The notes beneath the pieces are model-generated. The model worked only from the letters and a program-made list of their open reading frames with translations, had not been told where the DNA came from and did no database searches. The position numbers and the translations under genes were made by a program. Below are positions 51,908 through 60,663 of a DNA stretch of 64,000 nucleotides, piece by piece. Where the stretch lies: positions 31,106 through 95,105 of the forward strand of contig DATBEZ010000116.1 in the NCBI GenBank assembly GCA_036558745.1, given 5' to 3'. Numbering within the stretch: the stretch's first letter is position 1; each line of letters opens with the position of its first letter. This DNA is from JAMXLJ01 sp036558745. GTDB lineage: Bacteria > Actinomycetota > Acidimicrobiia > IMCC26256 > JAMXLJ01.

Positions 51908-53884
51908 GTGACCGTCGTACGCCGAGGTGATCCGCTCGCAGCCGTGGCGGCCAAGGACGCCTCCCCATTCGACGAGCGCGTCGTGGCGGTGTGCGTCGGG
52001 ACGAGCCTCGCCGCGGTGGTCCTGTTCTGGCTCGTGCACCGGGCGCTGATCGACGACGCGTACATCACGCTTTCCTACGCGCGGAACCTGGGACTCCATT
52101 TCCATTGGGGCCTGATCGTGCAGGAGTCGGCCAACACCGCGACCTCGCCGCTCTTCGTGATGCTCGTCGGCGGGGCGACCGCTGTCGTCCGCAACGCGAT
52201 ACTCGCTCTCGGCGTCGTCTTCGTCGCCACGTATGTCGTCCTCGCCTGGTGGATGACGCGCACGGTCGTCACGCTCCGGCTGCCGATCGCGTGCGCGGTG
52301 CTCGCCGTCGCGCTGTTGCTCCTGAACCCCCTGCTCCTGTCCGTCGTCGGTATGGAGACGACGCTGCTCGCCGCGCTGCTCGTCGGGCTGCTCGACGCGA
52401 CGGTACGGGAGCGGCCGGTGAGGTTCGCCGTGCTCGCCGGCCTGTGCGTGCTGGCGAGGATCGACCTCGTCATCTTCATCGTCGTCATCGGCGTCTCGAG
52501 CCGCGCGATCCGACGGCGCGCGCTGGTCGTCAGCGGAACGATCGCGGCGGTGTGTGCACCGTGGTTCGTGTGGAGCTGGATCCGCTTCGGATCCGCGATC
52601 CCCGACACGTTCGTCCTCAAGACACTGCAACACGGCTTCGGGACCTACAAGTTCGTCGACGGGTGGATCCTGTACTTCCGGAGTGCCCCTGCCGGAACGA
52701 TCGTCTCGTTCCTCGCCGCGTGCCTCGGCCTGGTGACCGTCGCGATCTGGCTCATGGTGCGGCTCCCGTCGCGCGACCCGAATGATGCGCGCCTCGACCC
52801 GATCGTGGCCGTCGGCATCGGAGGGGTCGGGTACTACATCGCGTACAGCCTTCTCGACATCGCTCCGTACTCTTGGTACTACGGCCCGGTCATCGTCGGC
52901 CTCTCCGTCGCGTTCTCGTTGCTACTGCCTGAGATCGTTCGACGCATCGGGTGGACTGCGCAGCGACGACACCTTCTCCTCCCGGTCGGCGCCGCCGCCG
53001 TTGCACTTGTGCTGACCGAGGCGGCGGTCGTCGTCGCCAACGGGTTGCCATGGATAGGCAATCCGGTCCTGTACGGCAACTGGGCCAGCGCCACCGAGTA
53101 CGAGCGCATCGGGAAGCAGCTGCGCAAGGTCGTCGGTACCCGGACGGTCGCAGGTCCGGGCGAGATCGGCAGCCTCGCCTACTACTGCGAGTGCGCGATC
53201 GTGGACCCGTTTTCCGATCGCGGCCGCGACGTCGCCCTGATCGAGTACCGCGCCTCGCGGGCCGAGCCGGTGATGCGGGCCCTGCTCAACGCGAACTTCC
53301 GCAACCTCGATCGTACGCAGCTGCCGCGAACCGCGGACTACGAGCTTGTCGTCGGCTTCGGGCAGGCACACGGCACAAACGTCTGGAACACGCGCTTTCG
53401 CAACTTCAGGCTCGTGCGCTCGCCGGCCGTACCGAGCACGATCGACCCGCTGGTGCGCGGGGTCTTGCCCACACTGCCGAGGGGACACCAGCTCGTGCTC
53501 CTCGGCAGCCGCAAAGCCGATGAGACGATCGTCGACACACTCGCGCAGACATTGCGGAGCAGGACGCACCTCCAGGTACGCCTCGACCCCGGCAACGCAT
53601 TGCCGTGGGCGTCGCATCGTCGGTACCACGGCGCGCGCGTCTCCACGGTCATCACGGTTGCTGCGGGCGGCAGCATCGACGAGATGCTGAGCCATCCGGG
53701 TACGCGCGTCGTCGGGTACTGGGGAAATGGCCCCTGGAGCCACCGTGTGGCGGTCAAGGCGCAGATCACGGAGCTCGGAGCGATGCTGAGAACTGGGAAG
53801 CTCAGCGCGCGCGACTACTACGTCGACGCGCTCGAGGCCCTGAGATCCCTCGGCCCCGATGTCGCCGTCATCACGTCGTCGTAG
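51908..53884 (+). CDS. Polytopic membrane protein, probably a GT-C glycosyltransferase
   Basis: 658 residues from a GTG at 51908; GAGAGGAG lies 13 bp before it. About ten to twelve helices in the first 430 residues. The motif DDAYITLSYARNLGLHFHWG near residue 48 resembles the DDAxxxxRYARN motif of AftB-type arabinofuranosyl and related lipid-linked sugar transferases. The C-terminal 230 residues are soluble and extracytoplasmic (GPGEIGSLAYYCECAIVDPF, GWTAQRRHLLLPVGAAAVAL precedes). It may transfer sugars to cell-envelope polymers. The upstream frame to 51791 lacks credible sequence. Confidence 0.72.
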   Translation: MTVVRRGDPLAAVAAKDASPFDERVVAVCVGTSLAAVVLFWLVHRALIDDAYITLSYARNLGLHFHWGLIVQESANTATSPLFVMLVGGATAVVRNAILALGVVFVATYVVLAWWMTRTVVTLRLPIACAVLAVALLLLNPLLLSVVGMETTLLAALLVGLLDATVRERPVRFAVLAGLCVLARIDLVIFIVVIGVSSRAIRRRALVVSGTIAAVCAPWFVWSWIRFGSAIPDTFVLKTLQHGFGTYKFVDGWILYFRSAPAGTIVSFLAACLGLVTVAIWLMVRLPSRDPNDARLDPIVAVGIGGVGYYIAYSLLDIAPYSWYYGPVIVGLSVAFSLLLPEIVRRIGWTAQRRHLLLPVGAAAVALVLTEAAVVVANGLPWIGNPVLYGNWASATEYERIGKQLRKVVGTRTVAGPGEIGSLAYYCECAIVDPFSDRGRDVALIEYRASRAEPVMRALLNANFRNLDRTQLPRTADYELVVGFGQAHGTNVWNTRFRNFRLVRSPAVPSTIDPLVRGVLPTLPRGHQLVLLGSRKADETIVDTLAQTLRSRTHLQVRLDPGNALPWASHRRYHGARVSTVITVAAGGSIDEMLSHPGTRVVGYWGNGPWSHRVAVKAQITELGAMLRTGKLSARDYYVDALEALRSLGPDVAVITSS

Positions 53885-54015
53885 GCAGCGTTCGCGCTCT
53901 GCGCGGTATGGGATCGTCAATGAAGACCGGGTCTGGACGTGCGGGGCGTGGAGGTACATCGTGGGGAGGTGGTCGGGCGCCCGCTCGGCGCTCGGCCTCC
54001 ACCGAGGAGGACCAC

Positions 54016-54630
54016 GTGCGGTTCCGTCTTCCCGCCCTCGCCGTGGTCGTCGTGACCGCGATCAGTCTTGCCGGCAGCTCACTCGGGGCGGCGACGCCGA
54101 TGGTGACGCTGACGGACGCCGGGTTCGCGCCCGCCACCGTCCTGGTCGACGCGGTCCGCCTCAACGTCGGGGCGACGCTCGCGGTCCACAACGCGTCGTC
54201 GCAGAGCGTCGTGCTCTGCGAGCAAGTGTCCAGCACGTGCGGCTTCGCGCCCGTGGGGCAGGACAGCTACTGGGAGTTCGACGCGGCCGAGACCACGACG
54301 CTCACGACGCCCCAGTTCCCGCAGGCGAAGCTGGTCGTGGAGGTGCCGCTGAGTCTCGAGTCGGCGAGCCGCGCGGGCATCACGGTGCGGTGGAGCTCGC
54401 ACGCGACGCCCGACCCGAGCGCGCCGTCCCGGTTCGACGTGCAGTGGCGGCGGGCCGCGCCGAGGCGGCACCCGCGCTGGCACGACCTGGAGGTGGCGAC
54501 CGTGGACGTCGCCGGAACGCTCGTGCCGCGACACCCGGGCCGATATGTGTTCCGCGCGCGGCTGTGCGACCTCGGCGCGATCGTGGTCTGCAGCGGGTGG
54601 TCGCCCGAGCTGCACGCGCCGCGCGTATGA
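54016..54630 (+). CDS. Secreted protein with two beta-sandwich-like regions
   Basis: 204 residues from a GTG at 54016 with GAGGAGG just before. It has a Sec signal (LPALAVVVVTAISLAGSSL) and a region TDAGFAPATVLVDAVRLNVG like a cupredoxin-type strand pattern, including cysteines VVLCEQVSSTCGF. The second half (ITVRWSSHATPDPSAPSRFD and YVFRARLCDLG) resembles a fibronectin-III-like fold. No copper-ligand set is convincing. The TGA overlaps the ATG of the following LuxR remnant. Confidence 0.65.
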   Translation: MRFRLPALAVVVVTAISLAGSSLGAATPMVTLTDAGFAPATVLVDAVRLNVGATLAVHNASSQSVVLCEQVSSTCGFAPVGQDSYWEFDAAETTTLTTPQFPQAKLVVEVPLSLESASRAGITVRWSSHATPDPSAPSRFDVQWRRAAPRRHPRWHDLEVATVDVAGTLVPRHPGRYVFRARLCDLGAIVVCSGWSPELHAPRV

Positions 54631-54836
54631 CCCTTCCAGCGCCGCGAGATCGGCGGGTCGGCGTCCGGTGCTTCCCGTCCCGAGGACCCAGGGCGCAGCG
54701 GACCGGTGTGAGCCGGGCAGGGCTCTTGCATCTCTCCGTCCGCACGATCGAGAGTCACGTCCGAAGCACGCTCACCAAGCTCGGCCTCACCAACCGAACA
54801 CAGCTCGCCACCTGGGCACGAGACCGCCTGGCCTGA
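54627..54836 (+). pseudogene. Truncated LuxR-type HTH
   Basis: The frame ends with LLHLSVRTIESHVRSTLTKL and GLTNRTQLATWARDRLA, the second half of a LuxR/NarL helix-turn-helix including the recognition helix. The first helix (usually LTxREREVLxLLAxG) is missing; the preceding 30 residues are Arg/Pro-rich non-HTH sequence. It is a remnant and not a working regulator. Confidence 0.65.
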
Positions 54837-55079
54837 CCGGTCACCCACGACGCCGCGTCCCGCCAACGCGGGTTCCGATCGCCGACGGCTCGCTCGCTGA
54901 CGAGCGTTGCCGCGGCGTGTCAACCAACGAGCGGTGCTCGCCGAATCGCGCGGTTGGCACGTTCGCTGAACGCGCCGAGGCCGTCGCGCTGCAGGATGAC
55001 AGGTCACAGACCGTGGCCAGCCTCGCGCTCTGTCGTCCTCACGCCTACCGCCCCCGGGCCGACGCACGATCGACTGCAC

Positions 55080-55370
55080 CGGGCCACTGCACACCGGCGG
55101 CGACACCCAACCGAGATCCGCGGCGATCGACGGCACCGACGCGGGAGCGAGTTGCGTGCCGTCCGGGAGCAGGCACACGGGCAGGCGATCCGCGCGAGCT
55201 CACCGGCCGCGAGCGGCGAGTCGACGCGCGCGTAGTTGTCCGACGTCGACCCATTGGAACGGGAAGCCGTTTCGGCTCCGGAAGCCGCGGACCGCGTAAC
55301 CGACCCACGAGGCGTGCACGACCACGAGCACGATCTGCGGTGTGAGCGGCCGCGCGTCGTAGTCGAACAT
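55080..55370 (-). pseudogene. Remnant of a thioredoxin-reductase-like FAD protein
   Basis: The frame from the ATG at 55370 reads MFDYDARPLTPQIVLVVVHA, SWVGYAVRGFRSRNGFPFQW and VDV, the N-terminal glutaredoxin/thioredoxin-like start seen in FAD-dependent thioredoxin-reductase-type proteins of actinobacteria. It stops at 55200. The continuation appears in another frame as VCLLPDGTQLAPASVPSIAA and DLGW, matching the next segment of those proteins. No FAD-binding part remains. About 240 bp to the right of the LuxR remnant at 54627 (54837-55079) holds nothing recognisable. Confidence 0.55.
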
Positions 55371-55391
55371 CGACCTCTCGCCCTTGATCGC

Positions 55392-55818
55392 TCATCGCGT
55401 CGAGTCGAGCACGTGCCGTGCGAGTTGGGTGCGCAACTTCACGCCGAGCTTCCGAGAGACCTTGTGCAGGCGGTCCTCAACGGTGCTCGTACCGATGAAC
55501 AGCTGCGACGCGATCTCGGGCCTGGTCGCACCTTCCGCGGCGAGCTGCGAGATCTACGCCTCTGAGGCGTCAGTTCGTTCGTCGTCTCGACAGACCTCGA
55601 GCGAGCATGCTCACCGGTCGCACGTAGCTCGACGCGCCCAGGCTCCGCGAACCCCTCCCGAAGTCGCTGAAGAGACTGTGCGCGATACCCAGTTGCTCCC
55701 GCGCTTCGACATTGCGACGTTCTCGCCGCAACGACTCCCCGTAGACCAGGTGCGTCCGCGCAAGGTCGAGACGCAACGCCGTCGGCGTCGATCGATGGCG
55801 TCGCGATACAACGCTCAC
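55392..55818 (-). pseudogene. Remnant of a large LuxR-family (ATPase-type) regulator
   Basis: From 55818 the frame reads LRLDLARTHLVYGESLRRER, NVEAREQLGIAHSLFSDFG, which is the helical end of LuxR-ATPase regulators. A shift then leads to FAEPGRVELRATGE and LTPQ, and a further shift with an amber codon leads to ISQLAAEGATRPEIASQLFI, GTSTVEDRLHKVSRKLGVKL and RTQLARHVL, the HTH. Two frameshifts and one stop make it non-functional. The N-terminal ATPase part is absent; the frame stops at the next gene. Confidence 0.72.
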
Positions 55819-56585
55819 GCGACGAGGTAGGTCTCGTAGGTCACGTATCCAGACCGTCGACCGCCGACGCTGACGAAGACGCCCTTGTTCAACCAGTCGA
55901 GATCGGGGGCGGCAGTTTCGATCTGCGTCGCGGCACGGAACGTGTACGCATCGGGGTCGACGTCTTCGCCGCGGCCGAGACGTGCGAGTACGCCGGCGGG
56001 GCCGTGACGGACACTGCGCGATTGGACGTACAGCAGATCACCTCTGTCGGTCTGCAGCGTGTAGCGGACGTCGCCCAGTGCCGTGCCGTCGCCGAGGACG
56101 ACCTGCCAGTCTGCGCTTGCACCGGTGAGCAGCGTCCCGTTGAGCTTCGGGCCCGTGAAGGTTCCGCCGGTCAGGCTCACGATACGGCGACGGCGTCGTG
56201 CGCGTTCGCCGAAATCGAGCGGTTCGTCGAGGGTGGCGTCCAAGCGGTACGCGAGCGAGAGGCGCGGGTACGGAAGCTGGTTCCCGACGCTCGGCATTCG
56301 CGCCGCGTGGTCGTTCGGATGCGGTTCGAGCGGCGTGATGTCGACGTGCATCCAATCGGCGAGTGGTAGCGCGCCCAGCAACCCGAGGAGCTGGGCTTGG
56401 CTCTCCGCCCGGTACAGGCCGATCACGGTGCTCTCGCCCGGCGCGCCCGACCGCCAGACTCGCAGGAGGTTCCCTTCGTCGGACAGCGTGGCGGTAGCCG
56501 CGGCCTCGGCGTTCTCGCGGTCGTTGACCTCCGAGTCCGGGGTTCCGGCCGGTATGTCGAGCGCGAAGGTGACGAGAAATTCCAC
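55815..56585 (-). CDS. Fusion of a muconolactone isomerase-like domain and a DUF3237 domain
   Basis: 256 residues from a GTG at 56585 behind GGAAGGAGG. Residues 1-95 match the muconolactone delta-isomerase fold (EFLVTFALDIPAGTPDSEVN, LLGLLGALPLADWMHVDITP, LEPHPND). Residues 105-256 match DUF3237, a beta-barrel domain found beside aromatic-degradation enzymes (PRLSLAYRLDATLDEPLDFG, IVSLTGGTFTGPKLNGTLLT, GDGTALGDVRYTLQTDRGDL). The joining is uncommon. Isomerases act in the ortho-cleavage pathway on lactones. Expected position is cytoplasmic. Confidence 0.8.
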   Translation of the reverse strand: MEFLVTFALDIPAGTPDSEVNDRENAEAAATATLSDEGNLLRVWRSGAPGESTVIGLYRAESQAQLLGLLGALPLADWMHVDITPLEPHPNDHAARMPSVGNQLPYPRLSLAYRLDATLDEPLDFGERARRRRRIVSLTGGTFTGPKLNGTLLTGASADWQVVLGDGTALGDVRYTLQTDRGDLLYVQSRSVRHGPAGVLARLGRGEDVDPDAYTFRAATQIETAAPDLDWLNKGVFVSVGGRRSGYVTYETYLVA

Positions 56586-56620
56586 GAGCCCTCCTTCCAG
56601 GGCAGCGACGTGCTCGGTCG

Positions 56621-57016
56621 TTACGACTCCTTCATCGCCGCTTCGACGATCACAACGTCCTGCTCTGTCGTTCCGCCGCTGACTCCGACGCCCGCGATCG
56701 CCTCGCCGTCGCTGGTGATCGGCACGCCGCCGCCCATCGCGGAGTACCTGCCACCGGAGACGGCGAGAAGGGGATAGAGGGCTGCGCCGGGTTGGACGAG
56801 CGGGACGAGGTCAGCCGTGCGCATGCGGACGAGTGCGGACGTGTACGCCTTCCGCTCGGAGAGCTCGAGGGAGAACGCCGGCGCGCCGGTCATACGGTGG
56901 GTGAGGACGACGTTGCCGTGGACGTCGATGACGGTGACTGCAACGGGTACGTCGTGTCTCACGGACTCGACTTCGACGCGTTCCGCGATGTTCTTTGCGA
57001 TGGTGAGCAGATCCAT
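56621..57016 (-). CDS. GlcG/HbpS-type (DUF336) protein
   Basis: 131 residues with GGAAGGAAG before the ATG. The GlcG fold is typical: IAERVEVESVRHDVPVAVTV, DVHGNVVLTHRMTGAPAFSL, ARMADLVPLV-like middle and PLLAVSGGRYSAMGGGVPIT plus GVSGGTTEQDVVIVEAA. Family members bind heme or small molecules and often accompany catabolic operons. It starts 42 bp after the enoyl-CoA hydratase stop, in the same direction. Confidence 0.87.
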   Translation of the reverse strand: MDLLTIAKNIAERVEVESVRHDVPVAVTVIDVHGNVVLTHRMTGAPAFSLELSERKAYTSALVRMRTADLVPLVQPGAALYPLLAVSGGRYSAMGGGVPITSDGEAIAGVGVSGGTTEQDVVIVEAAMKES

Positions 57017-57058
57017 GGTCGGTACTTCCTTCCAGGGAGTCGAGAAGGGCGTTCGGAT

Positions 57059-57910
57059 TCAGTGCTCGTCGTCGAGGCGCAGCTGCCCGACGTGGAAGCC
57101 GAGCCGGTGTTCCTCGTCTCCGTCCTGCTGGAGCCCTTGCTCGAGGAGGGCGTTGATCCGCTGCTGCGCCGCGGGTCGTTTGACGGAGGCCATGCAGGCG
57201 TCCCAGCCGGCTCTGATCTCGACGTCCGGCGGCAGACTGGCTTCGTTCACGAGGCGTTTGGTGTTGGCGATCGCCCACGGGTCGAAGGACGCGATGCGGG
57301 TTGCGAGTGCGTCGACGAAATCGTCCAGCTCCGCGTCGGGGAGCGCACGGTTCACGTACCCGAACCGCTCGGCGTCGGCGCCGTTGACGTCGTCCGAGCT
57401 GAGCAGCACTTCGAGAGCGCGTGCGCGTCCGATGAACCGCGGCAATCGCGCCGTCGGCCCTCCACCGGCGACGAGGCCCACGCCGACTTCCCACTGCGAC
57501 AAGAGTGCCTTCTCTCGGCTTGCGAAGGTCATGTCGCAGGCGAGCGCGAGCTCACTGCCGTTCCCGGTCGCGCGCCCCCGGATCAGCGCGATCGAAACGA
57601 ACGGCGCGCGCGTCAGGCGCACGAGGACGTCGGGCCATGCCTCGAGGCCGGTCGGGCCTTGCGGGATGCTGGTCAGGTCCTCGACGTTCGCGAGGAAGTC
57701 GGAGTGGTTCAGGAAGAAGTCTTCGACGGCGCTCTCGAAGACCACGACCTTCACCGCGTCATCGTTCTCGAGCGCAGTGATGACCTCTCGGATCTGCACG
57801 ACGAATTCCGGGCCCATGAGGTTGAGCGGCGGGTTGTCGAGAACGACGCGACAGTGCGAAGGGGTTAGTCGGTTGAGGATCACTTGCGCGGTCATGCTTG
57901 CCGAGATCAT
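57059..57910 (-). CDS. Enoyl-CoA hydratase/isomerase family protein
   Basis: 283 residues from the ATG at 57910, preceded by a strong GGAGGAAC. The crotonase fold is shown by VVLDNPPLNLMGPEFVVQIR, IRGRATGNGSELALACDMTF (oxyanion-hole segment) and SQWEVGVGLVAGGGPTARLP. The usual catalytic glutamates are not obvious in the GGPTARL region, so activity may differ from simple hydration. The ATG overlaps the stop of the alpha/beta hydrolase (ATGA). Confidence 0.82.
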   Translation of the reverse strand: MISASMTAQVILNRLTPSHCRVVLDNPPLNLMGPEFVVQIREVITALENDDAVKVVVFESAVEDFFLNHSDFLANVEDLTSIPQGPTGLEAWPDVLVRLTRAPFVSIALIRGRATGNGSELALACDMTFASREKALLSQWEVGVGLVAGGGPTARLPRFIGRARALEVLLSSDDVNGADAERFGYVNRALPDAELDDFVDALATRIASFDPWAIANTKRLVNEASLPPDVEIRAGWDACMASVKRPAAQQRINALLEQGLQQDGDEEHRLGFHVGQLRLDDEH

Positions 57911-58746
57911 GACGTTCCTCCGATGAACGCGAGCAGCGCGGCATTGACTTCGTCGGAATGTGTCCAACCGATGTTGTGCGGACCGCCGTCTACCGCGACG
58001 AGCGTGCAGTCGGCAATGAGCGCGGGCAGCCGGGCCGCGGTCGCGGCGAAGGGGAGGATGCGGTCCTCGGCACCGTGCATGACGAGTACCGGGACGTCGA
58101 TCTTCGCCAGGTCGGCGCGGAAGTCGGTCAGCCAGGTATCAACGCATGCGTACGACGCGAACGGTGAGGAGCTGGCCGCAACGTTGAAGCTGGCCTGCCA
58201 CGCGCGGTCACTGATGCGGACGCCCCCGAGGACGTCGACGTTGTTGAAGTTGTTGAGGAAGTCCTCGAAGAACGCGTAGCGATCGTTGGCAATCGCCGAT
58301 TTGATGTCGGCGAAGACTTTGCCGTCGACGCCCTCAGGGTTGTCGTCGGTCTTGAGCACGAACGGCGGGATGGCACCGAGCAGCGCCGCCTTGCTGACCC
58401 GCTCGGACCCGTAGGTCGACAGGTAGCGCGTGACCTCGCCCGTGCCCATCGAGAAACCGACGAGAACCGTGTCGTTCAGGTCGAGGTGCTCGATCAGCGC
58501 GTGCAGGTCGGCGGCGAAGGTGTCGTAGTCGTAGCCCACCGTCGGCTGGCTCGAGCGGCCGAAGCCGCGGCGGTCGTAGCTGATCACGCGATGGCCATGT
58601 GCGAGCAGCTCCCGCTCCTGGCGTTCCCACGAGTTGGCGTTCAGCGGGTAGCCGTGGATCAACACGATCGCGTCACCGCTGCCGTGGTGCTCGTAGTGGA
58701 TGTCGATGGGGGCATCGTTCTCGGTGCCGACAGTGAGAGAAGGCAT
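57907..58746 (-). CDS. Alpha/beta hydrolase (non-heme chloroperoxidase/esterase type), copy 1
   Basis: 279 residues. The family is clear: IVLIHGYPLNANSWERQERE, ISYDRRGFGRSSQPTVGYDY, the nucleophile GFSMGTGE, a catalytic aspartate in HGAEDRILP and a histidine in GGPHNIGWTH. Such enzymes hydrolyse esters or lactones and can perhydrolyse. It has CGGAGG before the ATG. It is about 86 percent identical in protein to the copy at 62221 (about 39 differences over 275 residues by my count), so it arose by duplication. Coupled to the enoyl-CoA hydratase by ATGA. Confidence 0.9.
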   Translation of the reverse strand: MPSLTVGTENDAPIDIHYEHHGSGDAIVLIHGYPLNANSWERQERELLAHGHRVISYDRRGFGRSSQPTVGYDYDTFAADLHALIEHLDLNDTVLVGFSMGTGEVTRYLSTYGSERVSKAALLGAIPPFVLKTDDNPEGVDGKVFADIKSAIANDRYAFFEDFLNNFNNVDVLGGVRISDRAWQASFNVAASSSPFASYACVDTWLTDFRADLAKIDVPVLVMHGAEDRILPFAATAARLPALIADCTLVAVDGGPHNIGWTHSDEVNAALLAFIGGTS

Positions 58747-58813
58747 GGTGGCCTCCGTTGACGTCCCGCTCGAAGCGGGTTCCGGTCTGAGTGAGATCGG
58801 TTACGCGGGCAGA

Positions 58814-59482
58814 TCAGTTCCGGGTTCCGGACTGTTCGGCCGCCATGTAGGCGGCATACCAAGCAGGCCAGCCGGCGTCTTCGCTCGATTGGTGGAGAAG
58901 GTGCGAACGGCCGGTGCGCTTCTGGTACTCGACGTGGGCGGCCTCGGCACGCCACAGGGCGTTTTCGAGGTCTTCGGTACTCGCGAACGTGGTTCCCGTG
59001 CTTTCGATCCGGCCCTGGAGCCGTGTGGTGACTTCCTGGACGATCCATGTGTTGCCGTCGGGGTCGCTGAAGGAGAAGAAGGACTGGTAGCTGGTGCGTT
59101 CGGGATCGGGGCCGGGTTGCCGGGCCTCGGGGGGGAACGGCGGACCGTGCCAGATGCCGCTCACGTCGATGCCACGACCGGCGAGCGCGTCGTGTGCCGA
59201 TTCGATGTCGGAGACCGTGAGCCCCGCCTCGGCCGAACCTGGCGGGGCAGTGGTCAGGCCCGTGCCGAAGTTGACGGAGGCTCCCGAGCCGGGGGACGTG
59301 AACTGGACGATGCGAAGTCCGTCGAGCGGCGTGACGTCGTCGTCGAACCTCCAACCGAGTCGCTCGTAGAACGCCTTGGATCGGTCGACGTCGGAGACAG
59401 GGATGGTGTGGACTTCGAGCTTCATGTCGACATTGCGAACGACCGGTTCGCTCATGCCATTGGCTACTTCGGTTCGGCTCAT
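58814..59482 (-). CDS. VOC family protein (glyoxalase-like)
   Basis: 222 residues from the ATG at 59482, preceded by AGAAGGAA. The core has LEVHTIPVSDVDRSKAFYER, LGWRFDDDVTPLDGLRIVQF and FFSFSDPDGNTWIVQEV, the metal-binding strand pattern of one VOC module, while the last 70 residues (LENALWRAEAAHVEYQKRTG) are helical and end in WPAWYAAYMAAEQSG. It is divergent from the LysR regulator and probably its target. Confidence 0.84.
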   Translation of the reverse strand: MSRTEVANGMSEPVVRNVDMKLEVHTIPVSDVDRSKAFYERLGWRFDDDVTPLDGLRIVQFTSPGSGASVNFGTGLTTAPPGSAEAGLTVSDIESAHDALAGRGIDVSGIWHGPPFPPEARQPGPDPERTSYQSFFSFSDPDGNTWIVQEVTTRLQGRIESTGTTFASTEDLENALWRAEAAHVEYQKRTGRSHLLHQSSEDAGWPAWYAAYMAAEQSGTRN

Positions 59483-59524
59483 GATTCCTTCTGCTTTCTC
59501 TGGTCGAACGGTTCGCCGCATCGC

Positions 59525-59597
59525 ATGACCGAAGTCAACGCTCGTGCGCGTGTCGTGTCCACGACGTATGACCGAAGTGAGGTAGGCCACGCCTATC
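59525..59597 (+). promoter_or_regulatory. Repeats between the VOC and LysR genes
   Basis: ATGACCGAAGT occurs at 59525-59535 and 59568-59578, 43 bp apart (four helical turns). After it, GGTAGGC and GCCTATC (59581-59597) form an imperfect inverted repeat around a CAC. This divergent 138-bp region should hold the LysR binding site; which element is bound is not known. Confidence 0.45.
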
Positions 59598-59620
59598 ACC
59601 GCACCTCTACCATCGACCGC

Positions 59621-60583
59621 GTGGAGCTCCGACAGCTGACCTATTTCGTCGCCGTCGCCGAGGAACTGCACTTCGGTCGGGCGGCGGCGCGCCTTCACAT
59701 CGCCGGACCTTCGCTGTCTCAACAGATCAGCACGCTCGAACGTGAGCTCGGGACACAGCTCCTCGTCCGCGACCGCCGACACGTCGAGTTGACGCCGGCC
59801 GGTCGCCGGTTCCTGACCGACGCTCGCGAGGTGTTGGCCGCCGCGGCGCGAGCAGTTGATCGAACCCGTGAGGGAGGCGGAGAGCTACCGCTGCGGCTGG
59901 GCTATGTCAGCTGGCTTCCCCCCGAGGCAGCAGCGCTGCGCGACCCTCGGGTGCGCGTCGACGAATGGGTCCTGCCGTCGCACACCCAAGTGGCGCGGGT
60001 GGCCGAAGGCAGTCTCGACCTGGCAATCGCGTGGATCGAGGAGGCGGACGTCGAACGGCTCGACCTGGCCGCGCACCTGTTGTGGTACGAGAGCCTGGAG
60101 GCCGTCGTGCCACGCGCGCACCAGGCGACCCGTCACGAGAGCGTGCGGGCATCCGAGATCACGGTGCTCGTCGATGTCGACGAAGCGTCGTGGTTGTCAT
60201 GGAACCGCTATGCCTCCGCGTTCGCGACGGCGAGCCGGGCGTCAGTGAAGAAGATCGAAGATGGCGGTATCGCGGGGCCGGCATTCTTCGACCACGTCGC
60301 CCGTTTGCGGCGGCCGGTGCTGGAGTCGCCGAAGCGCCATTCGGCGCCGATGCCGCCGACACTGACCCGTCGACCGGTCCGATCACCGGTTCCCGTGTGG
60401 CCCTGGGCACTGATTCATCGCGCCGACGACACCCGGCCGATGGTTGCTCGCGCGACCCGGGTTCTGATCGACCATGCCTCGAACCAGGGCTGGCGAGCAC
60501 CTCCGTCCGAACCGTACTGGCTTCCGGCCAACGCATCCCCTGGTGGCGGCGACGCCACGCGAAGCGGTTGCGAGCGCGCCTAG
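59621..60583 (+). CDS. LysR-family transcriptional regulator
   Basis: 320 residues from a GTG. The N-terminal winged HTH is LRQLTYFVAVAEELHFGRAA and ARLHIAGPSLSQQISTLERE, then LGTQLLVRDRRHVELTPAGR. The remaining 240 residues are a LysR inducer-binding domain. It is divergent from the VOC gene, so it likely controls it and perhaps the downstream membrane protein/SDR pair. The last residues after SNQGWRAP are low-complexity. No ribosome site is apparent; the transcript may be near leaderless. Confidence 0.87.
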   Translation: MELRQLTYFVAVAEELHFGRAAARLHIAGPSLSQQISTLERELGTQLLVRDRRHVELTPAGRRFLTDAREVLAAAARAVDRTREGGGELPLRLGYVSWLPPEAAALRDPRVRVDEWVLPSHTQVARVAEGSLDLAIAWIEEADVERLDLAAHLLWYESLEAVVPRAHQATRHESVRASEITVLVDVDEASWLSWNRYASAFATASRASVKKIEDGGIAGPAFFDHVARLRRPVLESPKRHSAPMPPTLTRRPVRSPVPVWPWALIHRADDTRPMVARATRVLIDHASNQGWRAPPSEPYWLPANASPGGGDATRSGCERA

Positions 60584-60663
60584 GTTCCTCACGTCATGAC
60601 AACGCGGGTGTCGGCCCACGGCGTTCGAACTCCGTCCAGGAGTATCTCCGCGGCACGCGCGCA

